8,566 nt of DNA from contig JBFHRB010000145.1 of NCBI GenBank assembly GCA_041591915.1, forward strand, positions 1-8,566, read 5' to 3'. The position numbers and the translations under genes are program-made. Positions 1 through 5,341 of this stretch are shown here, in pieces. The stretch is from JBFHRB01 sp041591915. GTDB taxonomy: Bacteria > Actinomycetota > Nitriliruptoria > Nitriliruptorales > Nitriliruptoraceae. Each line of letters begins with the position of its first letter. Position 1 is the first letter of the stretch. The notes below the pieces were generated by a model that ran no database searches, was not told the DNA's origin, and saw nothing but the letters and a program-made list of their open reading frames with translations.

Positions 1-1
1 G

Positions 2-637
2 CACGTCCCCACCGGGGCGACCATCGGCTCGATCCACGTGGTGCGCGAGGAGTCGATCGGCTCCAACACGCGGCGGATCGAGGCCCTGACCGGGCTGGAC
101 GCCTACCGCTACGCCGCCAAGGAGCGGCTCGTCGCGGAGGAGGTGGCGCGCCTCCTCGACACCAAGACCGACGAGGCCGTCGAGCGCGTCGCGGCCCTGC
201 TGGATCGCGTCAAGGGCGTCGAGAAGGAGCTGGCGAAGGTCCGCGCGGCGACACTCTCCCAGCAGGCGAAGGGCATCGCCGACGCCGCAGAGCGCGCCGA
301 CGGCCTCGCCGTGGTCGCGCAGCGGTTCGACGGTCTGGCGATGGACGACCTGCGCCAGCTCGCACTCGAGATCCGCGGGCACCTGCGCGAGCGCGGGGTC
401 GTGATCCTCGGGGCGAAGCAGGACGACGGCAAGGCGCAGCTCATCACGGCGGTCACGGACGATCTCGTCACCGCCGGCACCGAGGCGCGTCCGATCCTCC
501 ACCCTGCTGCGCAGGCGGTCGGCGGTGGCGCCGGGGGCAAGGGCGAGCTCGCACAGGCCGGCGGACGCGACGGGGACCGGCTGGACGAGGCGCTCGACAT
601 CGCGGTCCGCGAGGCTCGCGCCGCCGCGGCCACGTGA
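2..637 (+). CDS. alaS: Alanyl-tRNA synthetase, C-terminal part (5' truncated by window)
   Basis: Alanyl-tRNA synthetase charges tRNA-Ala in the cytoplasm and hydrolyses mischarged Ser/Gly-tRNA-Ala. Only the last 211 residues are visible. The first codon in frame encodes His, apparently the last residue of the editing-site CxGTH zinc motif, and it is followed by HVPTGATIGS. Next come EESIGSNTRRIEALTG, matching the SIGSNxRRIEAVTG signature at the end of the editing domain, then a charged helical, probably coiled-coil, stretch (about 135-350). The end is a DHHA1/C-Ala domain with the glycine-rich signature GGGAGGKGELAQAGG (around 520-566). The reading frame is open to the left edge, so the gene starts upstream. 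Its TGA stop at 635-637 overlaps the ruvX start in a GTGA arrangement. No frameshift or missing motif is seen in the visible part. Identification is secure. Confidence 0.97.
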   Translation, partial: HVPTGATIGSIHVVREESIGSNTRRIEALTGLDAYRYAAKERLVAEEVARLLDTKTDEAVERVAALLDRVKGVEKELAKVRAATLSQQAKGIADAAERADGLAVVAQRFDGLAMDDLRQLALEIRGHLRERGVVILGAKQDDGKAQLITAVTDDLVTAGTEARPILHPAAQAVGGGAGGKGELAQAGGRDGDRLDEALDIAVREARAAAAT

Positions 638-1110
638 GCGACGTCCTCGTGCGCGACATCCCGGAGACAGGTCGGGTCCTTGCCGTGGACCTCGGCGAGG
701 TCCGGGTCGGTCTCGCCCTCAGCGACGCCTCGCAGACCGTCGGGGCCCCGCACGAGACGCTGTCCGTGTCACGGGGGGCCGGCGACGAGGAGATCTGTGC
801 GGCGGTGGCCGAGGTCGCGGTCGACGTCGCTGCGGTGGGTATCGTCGTCGGGCTGCCGCGCGACCTCAGTGGCCGCGACGGACCGGCTGCCCAACGTGCC
901 CGTCGCATCGCCGAGCGGCTCGGGGTCGCGGCCGGGGTGCCGATCGCCCTCTGGGACGAGCGCTTCACGACGACGGAGGCCGAGCGCGTCATGATCGAGC
1001 AGGGGACGAGACGCCGCAAGCGGCGACAGTCGATCGACCGGGTGGCGGCCTCGCTCATACTGCAGGGCTTCCTCGAATCACGCAGGCACGCCCGCGGCGC
1101 GAAGGACTGA
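634..1110 (+). CDS. ruvX: RuvX/YqgF family RNase H-fold nuclease (putative Holliday junction resolvase / pre-16S rRNA processing)
   Basis: This 158-residue protein has the usual length and all signatures of the RuvX/YqgF family, an RNase H-fold nuclease linked to Holliday junction resolution and to 5' maturation of 16S rRNA. Visible motifs are LAVDLGEVRVGLALSD (residues 16-31, acidic D19), VVGLPRDLSG (71-80), WDERFTT (107-113) and a C-terminal SIDRVAASLILQGFL (from 133, acidic D135). D19, E109 and D135 fit the expected metal-binding acidic residues. The GTG start at 634 overlaps the alaS stop (GTGA), and there is no SD sequence directly upstream, so translation probably depends on coupling to alaS. 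A second in-frame GTG lies at 649, before the first motif, and cannot be excluded as a start. mltG follows after 4 nt. Which of the two proposed activities dominates here cannot be told from sequence. Confidence 0.95.
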   Translation: MSDVLVRDIPETGRVLAVDLGEVRVGLALSDASQTVGAPHETLSVSRGAGDEEICAAVAEVAVDVAAVGIVVGLPRDLSGRDGPAAQRARRIAERLGVAAGVPIALWDERFTTTEAERVMIEQGTRRRKRRQSIDRVAASLILQGFLESRRHARGAKD

Positions 1111-1114
1111 CAGC

Positions 1115-2176
1115 GTGGCGCTGAGCAAGGGCTCCAAGGTCTTCCTCGTCCTCACCCTCCTGGCGGTGAGCCTGGTTGGTGGTGGGTTGGTCTACGTGGA
1201 CTGGCTCCTCTCCGGGGACGGCGGCGACGGCGAGCCGATCTCGGTCGAGGTCGAGCAAGGGGCCACGGCCGCGTCGATCGGCGAACAGCTCGAGGAGCTC
1301 GGGGTCGTCCGCTCCGCGCTGGCGTTCCGGCTCGTCGCCCGCAGCCGCAGCCTCGACAGCCAGCTGCAGGCCGGCACCTACGAGCTCGCGGTCGGCAGCA
1401 GCGTGGACGAGGCGATCGACGGCCTCCTCGAGGGCCCGGCCGAGCCCGAGACGTACCGGTTCCGCGTCGAGGAGGGGCTGAGCGTGCAGCAGACCCTCGA
1501 ACGGCTGGCGCAGCAGACGCCGTACACGGTCGAGGAGTTCCGAGCCATCCTCGACCAGCGTTCGCTCGCGCTGCCGCAGTGGGTGCCCGACCTCGACTCG
1601 TTCGGGCCGGAGGTCCGCGAGCCGTACGAGGGCCTGTTGTTCCCGCAGACCTACGAGGTGTTCGCCGACACGACCGCCGAGGCCATCCTGCAGCGGATGG
1701 TGGACGAGCTCATCCGGATCGCCGGGCCGCTGGTCCAGGAGCACCTCTCGACGATCGAGGCCGTCGGCCTCACGCCGTACGAGGCGCTCGTCCTGGCGAG
1801 CCTCGTCGAGCGCGAGACGCAGGTGGACGGCGAGCGCCCGACCGTGGCGGGCGTCATCTACAACCGGCTCGAGATCGGGATGCTCCTCCAGATCGACGCC
1901 ACGGTCCTGTACGCCCTCGGCGAGCACAAGGACCGTGTCCTCAACGAGGACCTCGAGGTCGAGTCCCCCTACAACACGTACAGGGTCGCGGGCCTGCCAC
2001 CGACCCCCATCTCGGGCATGGGCGCCGCAGCCCTCGCGGCCGCCTACCAGCCGGAGGCGCACACCTTCTTCTACTACGTGCTCGCACCCGACTGCACGGC
2101 CAACCACGTCTTCTCCGAGACGCTGAACGAGCACAACCGCAATGTCGCCCGGTATCGCGACCGGGACTGCGGATGA
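1115..2176 (+). CDS. mltG: Endolytic murein transglycosylase MltG (YceG-like)
   Basis: MltG is an inner-membrane lytic transglycosylase that cleaves nascent glycan strands and so limits their length. The 353-residue product has a short cytoplasmic N-terminus, one membrane helix (about residues 8-32, VFLVLTLLAVSLVGGGLVYV), and an extracytoplasmic LysM-like region (about 40-125). The catalytic YceG domain follows. Its signature ASLVERET (228-235) contains the expected catalytic Glu, E232. Then come AGVIYNRLEIGMLLQIDATV (from about 245), NTYRVAGLPPTPIS (287-300) and a C-terminal HVFSETLNEHNRNV block. The GTG start is supported by GAAGGA at 1101-1106, 8 nt upstream inside the end of ruvX, and by the position of the membrane helix. 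The stop overlaps the aroE start (ATGA). Placement beside aroE and alaS is the standard actinobacterial arrangement. Confidence 0.95.
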   Translation: MALSKGSKVFLVLTLLAVSLVGGGLVYVDWLLSGDGGDGEPISVEVEQGATAASIGEQLEELGVVRSALAFRLVARSRSLDSQLQAGTYELAVGSSVDEAIDGLLEGPAEPETYRFRVEEGLSVQQTLERLAQQTPYTVEEFRAILDQRSLALPQWVPDLDSFGPEVREPYEGLLFPQTYEVFADTTAEAILQRMVDELIRIAGPLVQEHLSTIEAVGLTPYEALVLASLVERETQVDGERPTVAGVIYNRLEIGMLLQIDATVLYALGEHKDRVLNEDLEVESPYNTYRVAGLPPTPISGMGAAALAAAYQPEAHTFFYYVLAPDCTANHVFSETLNEHNRNVARYRDRDCG

Positions 2177-3072
2177 CCCGGCCCCCGGGGCCCTGGCCGC
2201 TCGCGAGCACGCGGGTCATCGCGCTCCTGGGCTGGCCGGCGCGCCACTCGTTGTCACCCGCGATCCACAACGCCGCGCTCGCGGAACAGGGCCTGGACCT
2301 CGTCTACGTCGCGCTCCCGACGCCGCCCGAGCGGCTCGCCGAGACGGTTCGGACGCTGGGGTCGATCGAGGCGGCGGGCGCCAACGTGACGGTCCCGCAC
2401 AAGCGAGCCGTGATGCCGCTGTGTGACGTCCTGACGCCCGAGGCGGAGCAGGTCGGCGCGGTGAACACGCTCGCCTGGACCCCCGATGGCCTGCTCGGTG
2501 ACAACACCGACGCGGCCGGTTTCGGGCGGGTGCTGGACGACGACATCGGCCTCGGCCCTGAAGCGAGGGTCGTGCTGCTCGGGACCGGGGGAGCGGCGCG
2601 TGCCGGCGTCGTGGCCCTCGCGCGCCGGGGCGTCGACCTGGTGGTCGTCGGTCGCCGGCCGGACGCTGCGGAGGAGGTGGCCGACCTGGGCGCCGCGTCC
2701 GGGGCGAGGGCTGCGCGAGCGATCGACCTCGCCGACGACGACGGCGTTCGCGAGGCGGTTCGCGGCGCCGACGTGATCGTGAACGCGACGACCCTCGGGA
2801 TGCGGCACGAGCGGCTGCCCGAGGCCTTCCACGAGGTACAGCCACACCAGGTGGCTGCCGACATGGTGTATGGGCCCGACGAGACGCCCTTCCTCGCGGA
2901 CGCGAGGGCCACAGGCGCCCAGACGTTCCACGGGGTGGGCATGCTCGTCGCCCAGGCGGCGGCCAGCTACGAGCGATGGACCGCGCGGCCGGCGCCACTG
3001 GCGACGATGTCCGCGGCGGCGCTCACGGCCATCGAGCACGGTTCGTCGCCACGGACGGGCCCGAGGGCGTAG
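2173..3072 (+). CDS. aroE: Shikimate dehydrogenase (NADP-dependent)
   Basis: AroE reduces 3-dehydroshikimate to shikimate with NADPH in the cytoplasmic pathway to chorismate and aromatic amino acids. The 299-residue protein carries the whole signature set: HSLSPAIHN (residues 25-33, shikimate-binding S26 and S28), NVTVPHK (71-77, catalytic K77) and GDNTDAAGF (109-117, D113). The nucleotide-binding loop GTGGAA (137-142) is followed by VVVGRR, with two Arg in the region that contacts the NADP 2'-phosphate. Next are NATTLGM (204-210), DMVYGPDETPF and a C-terminal GVGMLVAQAAASYERW. I chose the ATG at 2173 because it overlaps the mltG stop (ATGA) and gives the normal family N-terminus. The frame is open further upstream, but that extension lies entirely within mltG and is a shadow. 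Length is close to the family norm plus a short variable tail. The visible operon appears to pause here, with 147 nt before the next gene. Confidence 0.96.
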   Translation: MTRPPGPWPLASTRVIALLGWPARHSLSPAIHNAALAEQGLDLVYVALPTPPERLAETVRTLGSIEAAGANVTVPHKRAVMPLCDVLTPEAEQVGAVNTLAWTPDGLLGDNTDAAGFGRVLDDDIGLGPEARVVLLGTGGAARAGVVALARRGVDLVVVGRRPDAAEEVADLGAASGARAARAIDLADDDGVREAVRGADVIVNATTLGMRHERLPEAFHEVQPHQVAADMVYGPDETPFLADARATGAQTFHGVGMLVAQAAASYERWTARPAPLATMSAAALTAIEHGSSPRTGPRA

Positions 3073-3116
3073 GCTACGGCGCAGCGTGTAACAACAGGCA
3101 ACAGGAGCAACGCGGG

Positions 3117-3136
3117 GGTCCGCTCGAGAGCGGGCT
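3117..3136 (+). other. GC-rich hairpin downstream of aroE (leader hairpin or U-tract-less terminator)
   Basis: GTCCGCT (3118-3124) pairs with AGCGGGC (3129-3135) around a CGAG loop, with one internal G-U pair; a further G-U closes it at 3117/3136. No T-run follows, so it is not a canonical intrinsic terminator. It could still end or attenuate the alaS-aroE transcript or be part of the leader of the downstream operon. Small GC-rich stems are common in such DNA, so weight is low. Confidence 0.25.
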
Positions 3137-3183
3137 GCGAGGTGTGGTGCGGGGGACAGCCGGCAAGTTGTCCGACTCGTCCA

Positions 3184-3213
3184 CCGCCAAGGCCTCCGCG
3201 GCGGCGACGGAGG
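3184..3213 (+). promoter_or_regulatory. SD-sequestering stem, possible H-type pseudoknot, before the roadblock gene
   Basis: CCTCCG (3193-3198) is perfectly complementary to CGGAGG (3208-3213), which contains the GGAGG SD sequence (3209-3213) of the ATG at 3220. CCGCC (3184-3188) is also complementary to GGCGG (3200-3204). The two stems interleave as an H-type pseudoknot would: 5-bp and 6-bp stems with connectors of 4, 1 and 3 nt. Such folds hide ribosome-binding sites in some known riboswitches. This is a base-pairing observation only; there is no match to a known riboswitch class, and chance pairing is not rare in GC-rich DNA. Confidence 0.3.
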
Positions 3214-3219
3214 ATCGAG

Positions 3220-3669
3220 ATGTCGGAGACCAAGGCCCAGCGGCTCGCCGGGGCGCTCGACGACTTCATCCGGTCGAGCCCTGACGTCGAGGCCGCCGCC
3301 GTCGTGTCGTTCGACGGCCTGCCGATGGCGTCAGCACTGCCGCCGGAGATGGAGGAGGACCGCGTCGGCGCCATGAGCGCGGCGCTGTTGTCCCTCGGCG
3401 AGCAGGCGGCGATCGGGCTCGGACGCGGCCAGCTCAACCAGGTCTTCGTCGAGGGGGAACAGGGCTTCGTGTTCCTGATGTCGGCGAAGGACCAGGCCGT
3501 CCTGGCTGCCGTTGCCCGCCGCACGGCCAAGATCGGCTTCATGCTCTTCGAGATGCGGCGCGCGGCCAGCCGGATCGGTGACGTGCTCCTCGAAGGGAAG
3601 TCCGACGACGACCCCTACGCGGGGCTGGTCGAAGGGGGCGACGGGGCTGCGCAGGCCGCGTGGCAGTGA
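3220..3669 (+). CDS. Roadblock/LC7 domain protein (MglB/CvnB-like)
   Basis: The 149-residue product is a single roadblock/LC7 domain followed by a short Gly/Asp-rich tail (about 122-149). Family-typical stretches are AAAVVSFDGLPMASALP (residues 25-41), DRVGAMSAALLSLGEQAA (47-64), QVFVEGEQGFVFLM (74-87) and IGFMLFEMRRAASRIGDVL (105-123). Proteins of this family dimerise and act as partners or GAP-like regulators of small Ras-like GTPases (MglB with MglA; CvnB with CvnD in Streptomyces conservons). The likely partner is the GTPase encoded at 4757-5341. The ATG at 3220 is preferred over an in-frame start at 3142, because GGAGG lies 6 nt upstream and the earlier extension is an Arg/Pro-rich run unlike the family. 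A structure covering the SD may control translation. The cellular process is inferred from the neighbouring pilus motor genes. Confidence 0.9.
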   Translation: MSETKAQRLAGALDDFIRSSPDVEAAAVVSFDGLPMASALPPEMEEDRVGAMSAALLSLGEQAAIGLGRGQLNQVFVEGEQGFVFLMSAKDQAVLAAVARRTAKIGFMLFEMRRAASRIGDVLLEGKSDDDPYAGLVEGGDGAAQAAWQ

Positions 3670-3685
3670 CAGACTGACCGTGGTG

Positions 3686-3704
3686 GTGGCCCGACCGGGG
3701 CCGC
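3686..3704 (+). other. Hairpin between roadblock and DUF4388 genes
   Basis: GTGGCCC (3686-3692) pairs with GGGCCGC (3698-3704) around GACCG, with one G-U pair, inside the 80-nt gap between the two genes. A smaller GATCC/GGATC inverted repeat (3715-3719 with 3726-3730) follows, just before the SD of the next gene. No T-run follows, so termination is unlikely. An RNA-processing or stability element that sets different levels of the two proteins is possible. Confidence 0.25.
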
Positions 3705-3737
3705 GCACCTGACCGATCCCGAGCCGGATCACCGTGG

Positions 3738-3744
3738 AAGGGAG
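3738..3744 (+). promoter_or_regulatory. Ribosome binding site deciding the DUF4388 gene start
   Basis: AAGGGAG lies 5 nt before the ATG at 3750. An in-frame GTG at 3744 overlaps this SD and has no better one upstream, so the ATG is the more likely start. This start also puts the family-typical MLEGTLESF at the N-terminus. Confidence 0.6.
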
Positions 3745-3749
3745 TGCCG

Positions 3750-4757
3750 ATGCTCGAGGGAACCCTCGAGAGCTTCACCCTGCCGGACATCTTCCAGCTG
3801 CTGGCCTTCACGAAGAAGGACGGCTGCCTCGTCCTGAAGAACAGCCGGGACGAGGGGCGCGTGTACTTCAAGGACGGGCAGGTCTACTACGGCCTGTCCT
3901 CGCACGGCGCCCTCGCCCTCGGCCGTCGCCTGGTCGGGGCCGGGATGGTGACCAAGGGCCAGCTCGAGGAGGCACTCGCCGAGCAGACGGAGGCCCGCAA
4001 GGACGGTCGTGACCTCCGGCTGGGCCAGATCCTGGTCGAGAAGGGTGCGGTCGACGCCGAAGCGCTCTCGACGATGGTCCGCGAGCAGATCCAGGACGCG
4101 GTCTTCGACCTGATGCGGTGGCGCAACGGGTCGTTCGTCTTCGAGAGCGCCGACGAGGGCGGGGTCATCGAGGAGCCGATCGAGCTCTCGGTCTCCGTCG
4201 AGAACCTGATCATGGAGGGCTCGCGGCGGCTCGAGGAGTGGGATCAGGTCAACAAGAAGATCCCGTCCATGAGCGCCGTCGTCGCCATGGCGCCCCTTCC
4301 CGGCGACAGCGGCGTGGAGGTGAGCCTGCAGCCCGACGAGTGGCGGCTCCTGACGCTCGTCGACGGCCGCCGCACGGTGAAGAAGCTGATCGACCTGTTC
4401 GGCCAGGGCGAGTTCGCCACCTGCAAGGTGCTCTACGGCCTCGTTGGCGCCGGCCTGCTCGAGATCCGCGATCCCGAGTCCGACTCGCCGTTGTCCATCG
4501 CGTCGCTGCTCGAGCAGCAGGAACTGCTCGCCGCGGTCGAGAGCGACAGCCCTCTGGCCGTGTCGCCCGAGCCGGAGCCCGAGCCGGAGCCCGAGCCGGA
4601 GCCCGACCCAGCGCCCGAGCCAGCGCCCGCCCCCGCGCTCAAGGCCAAGCCCTCCACCGGCAACGGCAAGAAGACGAGTGATCAGCGCCTGACCACGGAT
4701 CCCAGCATCGACGCTGACCTCGTCCAGCGCCTCATCGACGGCGTGAAGGGGCTGTAG
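3750..4757 (+). CDS. DUF4388 protein with GspE-N/MshEN-like repeats, winged-helix-like region and Pro-Glu linker
   Basis: This 335-residue protein starts with a DUF4388-type segment (about 1-50: MLEGTLESFTLPDIFQLLAF, then DGCLVL and GRVYFKDGQVYYG). Two 23-residue repeats follow, LGRRLVGAGMVTKGQLEEAL (from 57) and LGQILVEKGAVDAEALSTMV (from 91), of the kind found at the N-termini of GspE/PilB. The segment LMRWRNGSFVFE (121-132) closes the module. Residues about 190-241 (LQPDEWRLLTLVDGRRTVKK, VLYGLVGAGLLEIR) look like a winged-helix fold. A Pro-Glu/Pro-Ala linker (273-296) leads to a short C-terminal amphipathic helix ending LVQRLIDGVKGL. No enzymatic motif is seen. DUF4388 proteins often occur with bacterial GTPase and surface-motility systems. 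Lying between a roadblock protein and a GTPase, it is probably an adaptor. It occupies the slot that DUF742 (CvnC) holds in conservons. Its stop overlaps the GTPase start by one base. Confidence 0.85.
   Translation: MLEGTLESFTLPDIFQLLAFTKKDGCLVLKNSRDEGRVYFKDGQVYYGLSSHGALALGRRLVGAGMVTKGQLEEALAEQTEARKDGRDLRLGQILVEKGAVDAEALSTMVREQIQDAVFDLMRWRNGSFVFESADEGGVIEEPIELSVSVENLIMEGSRRLEEWDQVNKKIPSMSAVVAMAPLPGDSGVEVSLQPDEWRLLTLVDGRRTVKKLIDLFGQGEFATCKVLYGLVGAGLLEIRDPESDSPLSIASLLEQQELLAAVESDSPLAVSPEPEPEPEPEPEPDPAPEPAPAPALKAKPSTGNGKKTSDQRLTTDPSIDADLVQRLIDGVKGL
4566..4607 (+). repeat. 12-bp tandem repeat encoding the Pro-Glu linker
   Basis: The unit CCCGAGCCGGAG is present three times exactly (4566-4601), followed by half a unit (CCCGAC). 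It encodes Pro-Glu-Pro-Glu within the linker of the DUF4388 protein. The exact DNA identity of the units suggests recent slippage rather than protein-level selection alone. Unit gain or loss would keep the frame and only change linker length. Confidence 0.9.
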
Positions 4758-5341
4758 TGGCACGTCGCTCACGCGGAAGCGCTCGCACCGTCAAGGTGGT
4801 CGTGACGGGCCCCTTCGGTGCCGGCAAGACGACCTTCATCCAGACGATCTCCGAGATCACGGTCCTGTCCACGGAACGGCAGGTCTCGGACCACACGCGC
4901 AAGGTGAAGGGCCACACGACCGTCGCGATGGACTTCGGTCGCATCACGGTGGGGCGGGAGCTCGCGATCTACCTGTTCGGCACGCCCGGCCAGGAGCGAT
5001 TCGACTTCATGTGGGAGATCCTGGCCGAGGGCATGCTGGGCTTCGTGCTGATGGTCGACGCCGAGCGGGACGAGTCGGTCGAGGAGGCCAAGCGGATCCT
5101 GAACTTCTTCACCGACATCGCCGAGGTGCCGTTCATCGTCGCCGTCAACAAGCTCGAGGGCGACGGTTCAGGCACACTGGACGACGTGAGGAAGCGGCTG
5201 TCCATCCCTGACGGGGTGACGGTCGTCAACTGCGACGCGCGCGACCGGGATAGCGTGAAAGAGACCTTGTTGGCACTCTTGTACGCGGTCCTCAGCAAAC
5301 TGAGCTCTGAACCCAAGGTGACCGCGGAGACCGGCACGTGA
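4757..5341 (+). CDS. Ras-like small GTPase, CvnD/MglA-related
   Basis: The 194-residue protein is a small P-loop GTPase. G1 is TGPFGAGKTT (residues 17-26). The G2/switch I region is KGHTTVAMDFG (51-61). G3 is LFGTPGQERFDFMWE (73-87), G4 is VNKLEG (130-135) and G5 is probably NCDAR (158-162). The TTVAMDFG and FGTPGQxRF signatures mark the conservon CvnD-type GTPases of actinobacteria, relatives of MglA. The G3 Asp of DxxG is Gly (G75) and the G4 Asp of NKxD is Glu (E134); the first is a family trait. It would cycle between GDP and GTP states under the roadblock protein and signal to an effector. The GTG start at 4757 overlaps the previous stop (TAGTG) and has GAAGGGG 5 nt upstream. Its stop overlaps the pilB start (GTGA), making PilB the obvious candidate effector, though this is inferred. 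Confidence 0.93.
   Translation: MARRSRGSARTVKVVVTGPFGAGKTTFIQTISEITVLSTERQVSDHTRKVKGHTTVAMDFGRITVGRELAIYLFGTPGQERFDFMWEILAEGMLGFVLMVDAERDESVEEAKRILNFFTDIAEVPFIVAVNKLEGDGSGTLDDVRKRLSIPDGVTVVNCDARDRDSVKETLLALLYAVLSKLSSEPKVTAETGT

Larger units (their letters stand above)
3073..3219 (+). other. Intergenic leader between aroE and the roadblock gene
   Basis: This is the longest non-coding stretch in the window (147 nt) and no convincing small ORF lies in it. It contains a hairpin at 3117-3136, a 5-bp inverted repeat GGACA/TGTCC (3154-3158 with 3169-3173), and an SD-covering structure at its 3' end. A TAGGCT hexamer at 3070-3075 resembles an actinobacterial -10 element, but no good -35 sits at the right distance, so I do not call a promoter. 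The boundary between housekeeping and pilus-signalling genes is the natural place for one, and the hairpins may belong to a 5' leader RNA. Confidence 0.4.

Noticed and set aside
1055..2134. A 359-codon minus-strand frame opposite mltG
   Set aside because: Its composition mirrors mltG in the complementary frame; there is no family signature, and mltG is well supported.
1579..2172. A longer aroE starting inside mltG
   Set aside because: The extra N-terminal residues are Arg/Ala/Pro/Gly-rich shadow of mltG. The ATG at 2173 gives the normal AroE N-terminus and the typical ATGA overlap.
3070..3092. A promoter with -10 TAGGCT or TGTAAC
   Set aside because: No acceptable -35 hexamer lies 16-19 nt upstream of either candidate; kept only as a remark on the leader.
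3142..3219. An upstream start for the roadblock protein at 3142
   Set aside because: The extension is a Pro/Arg run unlike the family, whereas the ATG at 3220 has GGAGG 6 nt before it.
3073..3219. A cyclic di-GMP (GEMM) or cyclic di-AMP (ydaO) riboswitch in the leader
   Set aside because: Fragments such as AGGCAACAGG and CAAGGCCTCC recall parts of GEMM, but the conserved core order, the GNRA-capped P1b stem and the expected spacing are absent. I could not place the ydaO consensus either.
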